Shown here in pieces: positions 51,819 to 61,991 of a stretch of 64,000 bases of DNA. A program made the translations under genes and the position numbers. Source of the DNA: Anaerococcus marasmi (GTDB lineage: Bacteria > Bacillota > Clostridia > Tissierellales > Peptoniphilaceae); NCBI RefSeq assembly GCF_900290195.1, contig NZ_OLMF01000004.1, forward strand, positions 62,001 to 126,000. Reading direction: 5' to 3'. Positions within the stretch are counted from its first letter, which is position 1; each line of letters starts with the position of its first letter. Under the pieces are notes generated by a model that worked only from the letters and a program-made list of their open reading frames with translations, was not told the origin of the DNA and did not search any database.

Positions 51819-52749
51819 TATATGTTTTATGGGCAATCCAAAGTTTGCAGTGCGAACTTTGGATGTTCTTTATAATGATGAAAATATAGATGTCAAACTT
51901 GTTGTAAGCTCTCCTGACAAGAAGAGAAATAGGAGAAAAGTTACACCAACAGAGATTAAAAAATATGCTCAGGATAAGGGGATTGATGTCATAACACCAA
52001 AGTCAGTAAACAGCCCTGAATTTGTAGAAAAACTCAAAGCTTTAGAGATCGACTACATTGTAGTAGTAGCCTTCGGTCAACTTATAGGAAAACACCTACT
52101 TGAAGCCTACGAAGATAGGATTATAAATCTACATCCATCAATCCTTCCTGCCTTAAGAGGAGCAAGCCCTATGCAGTTTTCTCTCCTTAAGGGTGACGAT
52201 GTGACTGCAGTTACGACTATGCTTATAGAAAAAGGCATGGATTCTGGTGATATACTTATCCAAGAAGAAGTTCCTATAGAAGAAAGTGATGATTATATAA
52301 GTCTTGAAGAAAAATTAAGTGAGATTGGAGCAGAGAAAATCAGAGAAACTATCCTAAACTTTGATGAAGTCTATAAGAATAGACAAAAACAAGACGATAG
52401 CAAAGCGACTTTCTGTACAAAAATCACAAAAGATATGGGAAGAATTGATTGGAATAAGAATTCTTCAGAAATCATTAATAAAATCAGGGCCTTTGTAGAA
52501 TACCCAGTGGCCTTTTTTGCTTACGAAGGATCTAATGTTAAGGTTTACAAGGCAGAAATCGCTCAAGGCTATGAAGGAAAGCCTGGCTATGTCTATCAGG
52601 CAAATCCTAAGGAAAAGATTGTTATAGGAACAAAAGATGGGGCTATTAGGATAGAGAAAATTCAATTTCCAGGAAAGAAGGCCATGGATACTAAATCCTT
52701 CCTCATGGGCAATTCTTTTGAAGAGAAAATTACTTTAGCCAATGAATGA
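51811..52749 (+). CDS. fmt: Methionyl-tRNA formyltransferase
   Basis: It formylates initiator Met-tRNA. The N-terminus ICFMGNPKFAVRTLDVL and the catalytic region NLHPSILPALRGASPMQ (Asn-His-Asp type active site) are typical, with a C-terminal tRNA-contact domain. The ATG at 51811 is chosen: it lies in the end of def and starts exactly at the first beta strand. Length 312. Confidence 0.96.
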   Translation: MINICFMGNPKFAVRTLDVLYNDENIDVKLVVSSPDKKRNRRKVTPTEIKKYAQDKGIDVITPKSVNSPEFVEKLKALEIDYIVVVAFGQLIGKHLLEAYEDRIINLHPSILPALRGASPMQFSLLKGDDVTAVTTMLIEKGMDSGDILIQEEVPIEESDDYISLEEKLSEIGAEKIRETILNFDEVYKNRQKQDDSKATFCTKITKDMGRIDWNKNSSEIINKIRAFVEYPVAFFAYEGSNVKVYKAEIAQGYEGKPGYVYQANPKEKIVIGTKDGAIRIEKIQFPGKKAMDTKSFLMGNSFEEKITLANE

Positions 52750-54034
52750 TTTAGAACTAATATTAAACTCGCTTGTAAGAATAATCTACGATGATAAGAA
52801 GAGTAACGAGGAGATAAATTATCTAGAAAAGAGAGTCGATAATCTCCCATACGCTACCAAAGTTATTTATGGAGTCCTAGAAAATAAAATCTATATAGAT
52901 TATATGATAGGAAAATTATCTAAGATAAAGCTTAAGAAAATCCACAAAAATGTCCTTACCATTCTAGAAATCGGTGTTTATAACATACATTTTCTAGAAA
53001 CTAAGGATTATGCCACAGTGGATAAGCTAGTTGAACTTACAAAGAGAAAAAATAAGAGATCATCTGGATTTGTAAATGCTATCTTAAGAAATTTCATAAG
53101 AGATGAGAAGGAAATAGCAAAGATTAAGATAAGCGATGATATAAAGTCACTTTCCGTAAGATACTCTATGCCAGAAGAGATTACTAGATATATATTTGAT
53201 AATTATGGTATGGATTATACCAAAGCCTTCCTCCGCTATAGCAATAAGGAGGCGGTACTTTCTATTAGGATTAATAGATTAAAGGCTTATAAGGAAAGTT
53301 TAATTAAAAAGCTAAAAGCTAACGGATTTGAAATAGAAGTGTCAAAGATAAGTGAAAATGCCCTCTTGGTAAAGAATCCTTCAGGTCTTGTAGCCACTAG
53401 TGAGTTTAAGGATGGGCTTTTTACTATCCAACAAGAAGCGAGCATGAAGACGGTTGAAGTTCTTGATCCCAAAGAGGATTCAAAAATCCTAGACCTATGT
53501 GCAGCCCCTGGGACAAAGACCAGCTACCTTGCTGAATATACGAGAAATACTGGTAAAATAATAGCGAATGACATCTCTAGGAATAAGTTAAGTCTAATAA
53601 GAGAAAATATCGAAAGATTAGGCCTTAGTAATATCGAGCTTGACTCTTTTGATGCAAGTGCCTACAGATCTGATTTTGAGGAAGAGTTCGACTATGTCTT
53701 AGTCGATTCCCCTTGCTCTGGTCTTGGAGTAATGGCGAGAAAGCCTGAGATTAGATATAACAGAACTATGGCTGATATTAAAGTTTTGGCAGAGCTTCAA
53801 AGAAAAATTCTAGCCACTGCAATTAGATATCTAAAGCCTGGGGGCTTTCTAGTTTACTCAACTTGTACCCTAGGCAAGGTCGAAAACCTTGATAATTTTA
53901 ATTTCTTAAAAGCAGATGAAAGATTAACTTCTTTAGAGATTGATGGCAAGAAATACTTGGAATTTGTAAGTTTTGAGGACGAAACTGACGGATTTTTTAT
54001 AAGCAAATTTAAGAAGAATGATTATGAAAGATAA
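52742..54034 (+). CDS. rsmB: 16S rRNA m5C methyltransferase RsmB
   Basis: It methylates C967-type cytosine of 16S rRNA. An N-terminal NusB-like helical domain (residues 1-135) precedes the Rossmann methyltransferase with LDLCAAPGTKTSYLAE as the SAM loop, and the catalytic cysteines of SPCSGLGVMARKPE and STCTLGKVEN. Length 430. It overlaps fmt by 8 bases and rlmN by 17. Confidence 0.95.
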   Translation: MNDLELILNSLVRIIYDDKKSNEEINYLEKRVDNLPYATKVIYGVLENKIYIDYMIGKLSKIKLKKIHKNVLTILEIGVYNIHFLETKDYATVDKLVELTKRKNKRSSGFVNAILRNFIRDEKEIAKIKISDDIKSLSVRYSMPEEITRYIFDNYGMDYTKAFLRYSNKEAVLSIRINRLKAYKESLIKKLKANGFEIEVSKISENALLVKNPSGLVATSEFKDGLFTIQQEASMKTVEVLDPKEDSKILDLCAAPGTKTSYLAEYTRNTGKIIANDISRNKLSLIRENIERLGLSNIELDSFDASAYRSDFEEEFDYVLVDSPCSGLGVMARKPEIRYNRTMADIKVLAELQRKILATAIRYLKPGGFLVYSTCTLGKVENLDNFNFLKADERLTSLEIDGKKYLEFVSFEDETDGFFISKFKKNDYER

Positions 54035-55049
54035 ATTAAATGACAAATCCATAAAAGAATTGGAAGAAATTTTCACCAAAGAAGGCTATCAAAAATTTAG
54101 GGCCAAGCAAGTTTATAGGCAAATTCACGTAAATAAAGTCAGAGACTTTACACAAATGAGCGATCTTTCTAAGGATATGAGGGAGAAATTATCAGAAAAG
54201 TATGACTTCCCTCAGATGAAAGTAGAAAGGGAATTTGTATCTGAGCTTGATAATACAAAGAAATACCTATTTTCTCTAGCAGATGGAAATATTATAGAAG
54301 CTGTCTTTATGGATTATGATAAGAGAAAAACTATTTGTATCTCTTCACAAATAGGTTGTAGGATGGGGTGTAAGTTCTGTGCTTCAACCAAAAACGGCCT
54401 TGAAAGAAACTTAAGTGCAGGAGAACTTATAGAAGAAGTCTATGCACTAGAGAGACTCAATGGAGATATAAATAATATAGTGATAATGGGCATAGGTGAA
54501 CCTTTGGATAATTATGATAATATTAGAAAATTCATCGAAATTATTACTGACGAAAATGGAAGAAACCTTTCCCATAGGTCAATCACCCTTTCAACATCTG
54601 GCCTAAGCCCAATGATTAGAAAGCTTGCTGACAGCGGTCTTGATGTAAATTTAGCAGTCTCCCTGCATTATGCAGATGATGATAAAAGACGCAAATTTAT
54701 GCCGATTGCTAACAAATACAGTATTGAAAGTCTAATGGAGGCGACAGATTATTATCTGGATAGGACTAAAAGAAGGGTAAGCTTCGAGTATGTAGTTATA
54801 GATGGGGTTAATAATCTCGATAGTGACGTATCTAATTTAACTAGCCTACTTAAGGGCAAAAACGTCCATATTAATTTAATCCCTCTAAATCCAATCGAAG
54901 AATTTTCCTATGATAGACCAAAGTCAACTGCTCTAAGGGACTTTAGAGACAAGCTTTTAAAGAAAAAATTAAACGCAACCATAAGAAAGTCGATGGGGTC
55001 AGATATCGATGCATCTTGTGGCCAGCTTAGAAATAATTATGCGAGGTGA
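54018..55049 (+). CDS. rlmN: 23S rRNA/tRNA m2A methyltransferase RlmN
   Basis: A radical SAM dual-specificity enzyme methylating A2503 of 23S rRNA and A37 of some tRNAs. The cluster motif is CRMGCKFCAST, and the mechanistic cysteine near the end is in DIDASCGQLR. Length is 341-343 residues depending on whether ATG 54018 or 54024 is used. The C-terminal Cys argues for RlmN over a defective paralogue. Confidence 0.95.
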   Translation: MIMKDKLNDKSIKELEEIFTKEGYQKFRAKQVYRQIHVNKVRDFTQMSDLSKDMREKLSEKYDFPQMKVEREFVSELDNTKKYLFSLADGNIIEAVFMDYDKRKTICISSQIGCRMGCKFCASTKNGLERNLSAGELIEEVYALERLNGDINNIVIMGIGEPLDNYDNIRKFIEIITDENGRNLSHRSITLSTSGLSPMIRKLADSGLDVNLAVSLHYADDDKRRKFMPIANKYSIESLMEATDYYLDRTKRRVSFEYVVIDGVNNLDSDVSNLTSLLKGKNVHINLIPLNPIEEFSYDRPKSTALRDFRDKLLKKKLNATIRKSMGSDIDASCGQLRNNYAR

Positions 55050-55051
55050 GC

Positions 55052-55777
55052 ATGAAATTTAGTACAATATCAAATATTGGAAAAATAAGGCAGGAAAATG
55101 AAGATGCCTATGCAAATACGACCATTGGCGACTTAGATTTTTTTATAGTTGCCGATGGGATGGGAGGCCACAGTAGGGGAGAAGTCGCTAGCAAGCTTGC
55201 AAGCAAGTCTTATATAGACTTTATAGAAAATGCAAACTTAGATGACTACTCATCTTACGTCGACCTTCAGGAGGAAGCAATAAAGTATGCCAATAGCGAG
55301 ATCTATAAACTATCTGACGATAGCGAAGGGCTTAGGATGGGTACAACTGTAGTTTGCATGCTAGTTGATAGAAAAAATGCGATTTATTACATATCTCATG
55401 TAGGAGATTCTAGGATTTATATCTATCAAGATAAAAAACTTAGAGTAAGAACTAGAGACCACTCTCTGATAAACGACCTAATAGATACAGGTTCTCTAAC
55501 AGAAGATGAGGCCGAAAACTTTATCAATAAGTCTGCTATCACAAAGGCTGTCGGTACAGAAGAAGAGATAGAACCAGAAAGTCAGACCTTCTCTATGAAA
55601 GATGGAGATGTAGTTTTGATGTTTACAGATGGTTTGTCTAACGAGCTTAAAGATGAAGAGATAACAAAAGTAGTCAACGAATTTGATGAGGCATATGATA
55701 TTTCATCAAGACTTGTTGAACTAGCACTTAATAAGGGTGGTCGCGATAATATAACAGTGACTACGATTTTGATATAA
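55052..55777 (+). CDS. prpC: PPM-type Ser/Thr protein phosphatase PrpC
   Basis: A metal-dependent phosphatase that reverses PrkC phosphorylation. PP2C motifs: QENEDAY, DGMGGHSRGEVAS, GDSRIYIY, LMFTDGLSNEL and GRDNITVTTI. The ATG at 55052 is preferred because GAGGTGAG precedes it; the GTG at 55046 lies within that site. It is directly followed by the kinase gene, the usual partnership. Confidence 0.95.
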   Translation: MKFSTISNIGKIRQENEDAYANTTIGDLDFFIVADGMGGHSRGEVASKLASKSYIDFIENANLDDYSSYVDLQEEAIKYANSEIYKLSDDSEGLRMGTTVVCMLVDRKNAIYYISHVGDSRIYIYQDKKLRVRTRDHSLINDLIDTGSLTEDEAENFINKSAITKAVGTEEEIEPESQTFSMKDGDVVLMFTDGLSNELKDEEITKVVNEFDEAYDISSRLVELALNKGGRDNITVTTILI

Positions 55778-55785
55778 GAGGTAAT

Positions 55786-57789
55786 ATGGAAAAGATAATT
55801 TTGGACAATAGGTACGAGATTATAGAGCAGATAGGCGTTGGAGGAATGGCCAAGGTCTACAAGGCCAAAGATAGGCTACTCGATAGATTTGTTGCCATTA
55901 AGGTACTTAAGGAGCAGTATGCGGAAGATGAGGAATTTCTAAAGAAATTCAACAACGAAGCTCAATCAGCTGCTAAATTAAATCATGTAAATATAGTAAA
56001 TGTCTACGATATAGGAGAAGACCTACTTGAAGGAAGAAAAATTTACTATATTGTCATGGAATATGTTGAGGGACAAACTCTTAAGGATCTAATAGATGAA
56101 AAGGGAAAGCTTTCTAATCACGATATAATAGATTATTCTGTTCAGATTGCTCAAGCCTTAAAATCCGCTCACGCATCAGGAATTATACACAGGGATATCA
56201 AGCCACAAAATATTCTGATAGATAAGTTTGGTCTTGCTAAGGTAACAGACTTTGGTATTGCTAGAGTATCATCAAATGCGACCATAACTTACACATCATC
56301 AATTCTAGGAACAGTTCATTATATATCACCTGAACAAGCCAAGGGCAAAATCGTTGATGAAAAAAGCGACCTGTATTCCCTTGGAGCTGTGATGTATGAA
56401 ATGGCAACCGGAAAGGTACCATTTGATGCTGATAATTCTGTAGGAATTGCTGTAATGCATATCCAAGATAAGGCAAAGCCTGCCAAGGAATTAAATGAAG
56501 ATTTATCTGATCATCTAAATTTCATTATTATGAAGCTTCTTGAAAAGGAGCCTGGAAATAGATACCTAAATGCGACAGAGCTTATAGAAAGTCTTGAAAA
56601 TCAAAATTCCGTGAAAGACCAAGCCCTAGAAGAGACAGCGAGAATTCCAATAGTTGTTCCAAATAAGGAAAAGAAAAAGAAAAAAAAGGCAAAGAAGGAA
56701 GAGACACCAAAGTCAGAAGAAGCAGTTTATGTTTCTCCGACTGATGAAGCGTCAGAAGATAAAGGGAAAAATAAATCACTTAAAATTTGGCCACTGGCCC
56801 TACTTGCTCTGATTTTGGTTTCAGCGGTGTATTACTTTATGTCAAGACCTAAAGAAGACGTTATTGAAGTTCCAACAGTCATAAACCTAAGCCAAGAAAT
56901 GGCGGTCAAAGAGCTTGAGAAGAGAGGGCTTAAGGCAAATATTTCAAGAACTGAAGAAAGCGACGATTATGACAAGGGCAAGGTCATGAAGCAAGATCCT
57001 GAAGCAAATACAGAAGTTAAAAAGTCAACTACGGTAAATCTTGTAATTAGTGCTGGAAGAGAAGTAAGCGTGCCAGACCTTGCTGGATTAAATCTTACAG
57101 AGGCAGAAGAAAAACTTAAAGAGCTGGGTCTAAGCATAGGAAGGACAAGCACAGAATATAGCGAAGAAGTTGAAAAAGACTTAATAATTGATCAAAACCC
57201 AAGATCTGCTACAAACCTTCAAGCAGGAAGCAAGGTCGACCTTGTAATCAGTGCAGGACCTGAAGAAAAAATTGAAAATATTGAAGTTCCAAGCCTTATA
57301 GGAATGAGTGAAGAACAAGCAGAAAGTCTAATTAGTCAGTACGGACTTATCCTTAGAAATATCGACTACAGGGAAAGTGAAGATGTTGAAAAAGGCAACG
57401 TTATAAGCCAATCAATATCAGAAGGAACCCAAGTAGCGCCACAATCTCAAATAGATCTAGTAATTTCTACTGGTAAGAAGGAGAAAGAAAAGGAAAAGGA
57501 TAAGGATAAGGATACGGATAAGGATAAGGAAAAAGAAGAAGATAAGACAGGCCAGGCTAAAAACGTAGATTTAAGACTTAATATAAACAATGGTAAAGAT
57601 AAATTCAATGTCAAAATATATAAGCTAGACGATAACGACAAGAGAAGTGATATCTTATATGATCAAAATCAAACTAGCAAGGATTTAGATGAGAATCAAG
57701 TCTTACAATTAAACTTCCAAGCAATCCAAAATACTAAGTTTGAAGTCTTGGTAGACGATGAATCTTACGGAGTGTATACAGTAAATTGA
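55786..57789 (+). CDS. prkC: PASTA-domain Ser/Thr protein kinase PrkC/StkP
   Basis: A membrane kinase that senses peptidoglycan fragments or lipid II. The kinase domain (residues 1-270) has GVGGMAKVYKAKD, IHRDIKPQNI, DFGIARV and GTVHYISPEQA. A Lys-rich linker leads to one membrane span near 332-351 (WPLALLALILVSAVYYF), then three PASTA repeats (about 360-560) and a Lys/Asp-rich spacer with a final beta domain (VDLRLNINNGKDKFNVKIY). The extra C-terminal domain after the PASTA repeats is seen in some Firmicutes. It ends in the rsgA start codon region. Confidence 0.96.
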   Translation: MEKIILDNRYEIIEQIGVGGMAKVYKAKDRLLDRFVAIKVLKEQYAEDEEFLKKFNNEAQSAAKLNHVNIVNVYDIGEDLLEGRKIYYIVMEYVEGQTLKDLIDEKGKLSNHDIIDYSVQIAQALKSAHASGIIHRDIKPQNILIDKFGLAKVTDFGIARVSSNATITYTSSILGTVHYISPEQAKGKIVDEKSDLYSLGAVMYEMATGKVPFDADNSVGIAVMHIQDKAKPAKELNEDLSDHLNFIIMKLLEKEPGNRYLNATELIESLENQNSVKDQALEETARIPIVVPNKEKKKKKKAKKEETPKSEEAVYVSPTDEASEDKGKNKSLKIWPLALLALILVSAVYYFMSRPKEDVIEVPTVINLSQEMAVKELEKRGLKANISRTEESDDYDKGKVMKQDPEANTEVKKSTTVNLVISAGREVSVPDLAGLNLTEAEEKLKELGLSIGRTSTEYSEEVEKDLIIDQNPRSATNLQAGSKVDLVISAGPEEKIENIEVPSLIGMSEEQAESLISQYGLILRNIDYRESEDVEKGNVISQSISEGTQVAPQSQIDLVISTGKKEKEKEKDKDKDTDKDKEKEEDKTGQAKNVDLRLNINNGKDKFNVKIYKLDDNDKRSDILYDQNQTSKDLDENQVLQLNFQAIQNTKFEVLVDDESYGVYTVN

Positions 57790-58658
57790 AAGAAGGAAAG
57801 ATTACAAAAGCTCAAAAAGAATTATATTATGTAGACTGCGATGGCAAAATCTTAATGGCCAAGGCTAGGGGAAATTTCAGGGTAAAAAAGATTAAACCCC
57901 TGGTTGGAGATAATGTAGTAATCGATGATCTTGAAGATCGTAAGGCCTATATTACTGAAATTCTCCCAAGAAAGAACGAAATAAAGAGACCAAATATTTC
58001 TAACATAGACCAGATCTTATTATTTGCGACGATCAAAGATCCAATCCTAAATCTCTATAATCTTGATAAATACCTCGCTATGTGTGAATACAAGGATATA
58101 GATGTAGTGATAGTTCTTTCGAAGATTGACTTATGTGATGAAAATGAAGTAAAAGATTTCGAAAATATTTATGAAAATATAGGATATAAGATTATAAGTC
58201 TTGACAATTTCGACAATTTCCCTAAAGAAAAAATACTCGATATCTTAAAGAACAAGACATCTGCAGTATCAGGAGCAAGCGGAGTAGGTAAGTCCACCTT
58301 CCTTAATAACCTAATCGACATGGAAGTAGAGACTGGCTCAATTTCAGAAAAGAGTAAGAGGGGAAAAAACACCACCCGCCATACAGAAATATTCAAAATA
58401 GGGGAGTCCAGCTTCCTCTTCGATACTCCTGGCTTTGACTCATTTGATATTGACTTTATAGAAGATGAGACAGAATTAAAGTATTTGTTTAGAGAATTTA
58501 GGGATAAGAAATGTAAGTTTAAGGATTGTAATCATATAAATGAACCAGCCTGTGCTGTAAAAAATGAACTAGCTGATGGACTTATTTCTAAGACTAGATA
58601 TGATAATTACCTCATGCTTTTTGAGGAAGTTAAAAAAAGGAGAGAAAACAAATGGTAG
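57786..58658 (+). CDS. rsgA: Ribosome biogenesis GTPase RsgA
   Basis: A circularly permuted GTPase that checks 30S maturation. OB fold at the N-terminus (GKITKAQKELYYVDCDGK; ARGNFRVKKIKPLVGD), then motifs in permuted order: SKIDL (G4), GASGVGKSTFLNNL (G1), DTPGFDSF (G3), and a C-terminal zinc site (KCKFKDCNHINEPAC). The start is a TTG at 57786 overlapping the prkC stop; it yields the family-typical MKEGKIT start. Length 290. Confidence 0.94.
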   Translation: MKEGKITKAQKELYYVDCDGKILMAKARGNFRVKKIKPLVGDNVVIDDLEDRKAYITEILPRKNEIKRPNISNIDQILLFATIKDPILNLYNLDKYLAMCEYKDIDVVIVLSKIDLCDENEVKDFENIYENIGYKIISLDNFDNFPKEKILDILKNKTSAVSGASGVGKSTFLNNLIDMEVETGSISEKSKRGKNTTRHTEIFKIGESSFLFDTPGFDSFDIDFIEDETELKYLFREFRDKKCKFKDCNHINEPACAVKNELADGLISKTRYDNYLMLFEEVKKRRENKW

Positions 58659-59320
58659 AATTAGCACCTTCAATACTTTCATGTGACTTTTCAAGACTAC
58701 AAGAAAATCTAGACGATACTAAAGATACTAGACTTAAGATGCTTCATATAGACGTGATGGATGGGATTTTCGTACCAAATATCTCCTTTGGCTTTAAGGT
58801 TATAGAGGATATTAGAAAGAGAAATGATTATTTCTTCGATACCCACCTTATGATCGAAAGACCTGAAAGATATATAGAAAGATTCGTAAAAGCAGGCTCT
58901 GATAGGATTACTTTTCATATAGAGGCTACTGATAATCCAAGGGAAGTAATTAGACTTATAGAGTCTTTTGGGATTGAAGCAGGAATTACCCTAAAGCCTG
59001 CGACAGATCCAAAAGAGGTTTTGCCTTTGCTAAAAGATTTGGATTGTGTCCTTGTAATGAGTGTCGAGCCAGGATTTGGCGGACAAAGCTTTATGGAAGA
59101 TAGTCTTGATAAGGTGAAGCTTTTTAGAGAATATATTGATAAAAATAAGCTTAATACCAAGATTGAAATCGACGGCGGCATCAAAACCGCTAATGTAAGT
59201 AGGGTAATAGAGGCAGGTTGTGATGAGATAGTATCAGGTTCTGATATATTTGCGAAAGATAATATAAAAAATCAAATCAATACTTACTATGATATCTTTG
59301 AAGAGATAGAAAATAATTAG
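58652..59320 (+). CDS. rpe: Ribulose-phosphate 3-epimerase
   Basis: It interconverts ribulose-5-phosphate and xylulose-5-phosphate in the pentose phosphate pathway. TIM-barrel motifs: APSILSCDFSRL, LHIDVMDGIFVPNISFG, MSVEPGFGGQSFM and EIDGGIKTANVSRV with the metal and catalytic residues. Length 222. It overlaps rsgA by 7 bases and is the last gene of the def operon. Confidence 0.96.
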   Translation: MVELAPSILSCDFSRLQENLDDTKDTRLKMLHIDVMDGIFVPNISFGFKVIEDIRKRNDYFFDTHLMIERPERYIERFVKAGSDRITFHIEATDNPREVIRLIESFGIEAGITLKPATDPKEVLPLLKDLDCVLVMSVEPGFGGQSFMEDSLDKVKLFREYIDKNKLNTKIEIDGGIKTANVSRVIEAGCDEIVSGSDIFAKDNIKNQINTYYDIFEEIENN

Positions 59321-59330
59321 GTAAAAGCTT

Positions 59331-59369
59331 AGCTTACTATTTGACTTAATAATGAGTTAAGCTTTTTTT
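59331..59369 (+). terminator. Terminator after rpe
   Basis: AGCTTACT (59331-59338) pairs with AGTTAAGCT (59355-59363) with one bulge, followed by TTTTTT. It separates the def operon from the catalase gene. Confidence 0.7.
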
Positions 59370-59415
59370 ATTGGGTATAAGTCTAATGATAACGTTAATT
59401 TAAAAGGAGGCTCTA

Positions 59416-61542
59416 ATGGCTAAAAAAGATGATAAAAATAAACATGAATTTAAGAAGGCTCCTCTTATTCCCGATGGTGAGAAAAAGCCTAAGAAGGTAG
59501 CTGATAACGCTAAACAAAAGGATTTAAAGAAGAATAAGGTAGATAATAAAAATAAGGCATTTACCACAAATAAGGGCCTTAAGATGGCTGAAGATGAATT
59601 CTCTTTAAAGGCAGGTGTGAGAGGACCAAGCCTACTTGAAGACTTCCATCTTAGAGAAAAAATCATGCACTTTGACCATGAGAGGATTCCTGAAAGAATC
59701 GTTCATGCACGTGGTGTTGGTGCTCACGGTATTTTTAAATGTACAAAAGATATGAGTGAATACACAAAGGCATCCCTATTTACAGAAGTAGGTAAGGAAA
59801 CTCCTTTATTTACAAGAATTTCTACAGTGGCAGGATTTAGAGGATCTACTGATACTCCTCGTGACGTTCGTGGTTTTGCTCTTAAATTTTATACAGAAGA
59901 AGGAAACTACGACATAGCGGGAAACAATATTCCAGTATTTATCATTCAAGATGCGATTAAGTTTCCTGATTTCGTCCATGCAGTAAAACCTGAGCCAGAT
60001 ACAGAAGTTCCTCAAGCTCAATCTGCTCATGATACTTTTTGGGATTTTGTTACGAGAAATCAAGAGTCAGCTCATATGACTATGTGGCAGATGAGTGATA
60101 GAGCTATACCAAGATCTCTAAGGATGATTGATGGTTTTGGAGTTCATACTTTTAGATTCGTCAATGCAAAAGGAAAGGGAACTTTTGTAAGATTTCAGTG
60201 GAACCCACAACTTGGGGTTCACTCAAGAGTATGGGATGAGACTTTAAAGGTTTCAGGAAATGATCCTGACAGCCAAAGAAAAGACCTCTATGAAGCAATT
60301 GATGGAGGAGATTATCCAGTTTGGGACTTCTGTGTTCAACTTTTACCAGAAGAAAAAGAATTTGACTATCCATACGATATCTTAGACCCAACCAAGCTTT
60401 GGCCTGAGGAAGATATAGAAAAGATTAAAATCGGTGAGATCATCCTAAACAAAAACGTCGATAACTACTTTGCAGAAACTGAACAAGTTGCCTTTAACCC
60501 AGGTAATATAGTACCAGGAATTGACTTTACAAATGACCCACTCTTACAAGGAAGACTTTTCTCCTATACCGATACTCAACTACTAAGACTAGGTGGTCCA
60601 AACTTCGCTCAAATTCCAATAAATAGGCCTATAACTGAAGTCCACAACAACCAAAGAGACGGCTGGCACCAACATATGATAAATAAAGGACCAGTTGCTT
60701 ACCACAAGTCAAGCATAGATGATCAGTCTCCTTACTATGAAAGTGTAGAAGACGGCGGATTTGAACATTATCAAGAAAAGATTGATGGTAAGGTAATTAA
60801 GAATCGTGATGATAGTTTTAGAGACCACTTCAGTCAGGCTACAGCCTTCTATAAATCTCTAAGTGATGTAGAAAGAGAACACATTATCAATGCTTTCTCA
60901 TTTGAATTATCCAAGGTTAAAAGAAGCGCAATTAGACAAAATGTCGTAGATATGTTTGCAAATGTTGATGAAGACATGGCAAAAGCGATAGCAGACAATG
61001 TAGGAGCAGACTCTCCAGATAAGGAAAGAGGATTTGATCCAGCGGGAGTAAAACCTACAAAAGAAGCTCTTAAAGTAAGGATGCCAGAATTCTCTCAAGA
61101 AAATACAATATTTAAAACGGATACCTTGAAGGTTGGTATATATTCAGATGATGAAGATGATTTTGATTTCAAATCATTGAAAGAAAAAATAGAGGAGAGC
61201 AAGGCAAAAGCTGAGATAATTCAAAAAACACTTAAGGAAACAAAGGATGGAGTAAAGGTTGACCATAGATATGATACAGTTCATCCAGTCCTTGAGGATA
61301 GCTTGATCATAGTAGTTCCTGAAAAACCTTCAGATGAATTTATGAAAAATGTCAAAGAATTTGCAGAAGAAACATATAAACATTACAAACCATTATGGAT
61401 AATAGGAGATCCAAAAGACATCTTAGATAAAGATAAGCAAGATGATCCAGGAGTAATGGTCACAAAAGATATGTCTGATGCAGATAAATTTATAAAAAAC
61501 TTAGAAAAACAAAGATTCTGGGACAGAAACGGATCAATTTAG
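59416..61542 (+). CDS. katA: Large-subunit (clade 2) monofunctional catalase
   Basis: A heme catalase of 708 residues. The first 60 residues are a Lys-rich extension. The core has [16 protein letters not shown] with the distal His, [20 protein letters not shown], and the proximal Tyr in [20 protein letters not shown]-terminal flavodoxin/GATase-like domain (about 560-708; [31 protein letters not shown]) marks it as a large HPII/clade 2 enzyme. AAAGGAGG precedes the ATG. A catalase is notable in an otherwise anaerobe-like genome. No clear PerR box was found upstream. A terminator follows. Confidence 0.95.
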   Translation: MAKKDDKNKHEFKKAPLIPDGEKKPKKVADNAKQKDLKKNKVDNKNKAFTTNKGLKMAEDEFSLKAGVRGPSLLEDFHLREKIMHFDHERIPERIVHARGVGAHGIFKCTKDMSEYTKASLFTEVGKETPLFTRISTVAGFRGSTDTPRDVRGFALKFYTEEGNYDIAGNNIPVFIIQDAIKFPDFVHAVKPEPDTEVPQAQSAHDTFWDFVTRNQESAHMTMWQMSDRAIPRSLRMIDGFGVHTFRFVNAKGKGTFVRFQWNPQLGVHSRVWDETLKVSGNDPDSQRKDLYEAIDGGDYPVWDFCVQLLPEEKEFDYPYDILDPTKLWPEEDIEKIKIGEIILNKNVDNYFAETEQVAFNPGNIVPGIDFTNDPLLQGRLFSYTDTQLLRLGGPNFAQIPINRPITEVHNNQRDGWHQHMINKGPVAYHKSSIDDQSPYYESVEDGGFEHYQEKIDGKVIKNRDDSFRDHFSQATAFYKSLSDVEREHIINAFSFELSKVKRSAIRQNVVDMFANVDEDMAKAIADNVGADSPDKERGFDPAGVKPTKEALKVRMPEFSQENTIFKTDTLKVGIYSDDEDDFDFKSLKEKIEESKAKAEIIQKTLKETKDGVKVDHRYDTVHPVLEDSLIIVVPEKPSDEFMKNVKEFAEETYKHYKPLWIIGDPKDILDKDKQDDPGVMVTKDMSDADKFIKNLEKQRFWDRNGSI

Positions 61543-61549
61543 ACAAATA

Positions 61550-61579
61550 AAAAGGGATGGGGCTTGACCTCATCCTTTT
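61550..61579 (+). terminator. Terminator between katA and rpmB (bidirectional)
   Basis: AAAAGG-GATGGGG (61550-61562) pairs with CCTCATCCTTTT (61568-61579) with one bulged G. The plus strand has a T-run in the stem end; the minus strand gets one from AAATAAAAA upstream, fitting the convergent rpmB. Confidence 0.75.
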
Positions 61580-61622
61580 ACATTTCTAATATTTTATTGG
61601 AAATAAAAAAAACATTTTGCAA

Positions 61623-61811
61623 TTATGCTTTTTCTACTTTACCGCTTTTTAGACATTTTGTACATGCATTAATTGTTTTAGGTGTTCCATCAACTAAAGC
61701 TTTTACTCTATGAACATTTGCCTTAAATTTTCTATTGATTTGTCTGTGAGAGAAAGTTACATTCTTACCTGATTGTGTTCCCTTACCGCAGATATCACAT
61801 GTTCTTGCCAT
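61623..61811 (-). CDS. rpmB: 50S ribosomal protein L28
   Basis: A 62-residue large-subunit protein. The start ARTCDICGKGTQSGKNVTFS and the second cysteine pair in NACTKCLKSGK form the zinc-binding (C+) version. The ATG follows TAGGAGGTGTAAG on the minus strand. It stands alone, as in many Firmicutes. Confidence 0.97.
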   Translation of the reverse strand: MARTCDICGKGTQSGKNVTFSHRQINRKFKANVHRVKALVDGTPKTINACTKCLKSGKVEKA

Positions 61812-61991
61812 TCTTACACCTCCTAGCTTTTATTCATCTTTATTATTCTACCAAATATCAATACAAATTACAACTTTTTCTTATATTTTCTCGAAAAATG
61901 ATAGTCAATTTCCCTCAATAGTTATTGGACCTGCTTTATGGTATAGTCTTTGTAGAATTAAAAGAGATTTAAATGAATCGCAGGAGGTAAT

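Noticed and set aside
59370-59415. Possible PerR box upstream of the catalase gene
   Set aside because: AATGATAACGTTAATT has some symmetry but does not fit the TTATAATNATTATAA pattern well enough.
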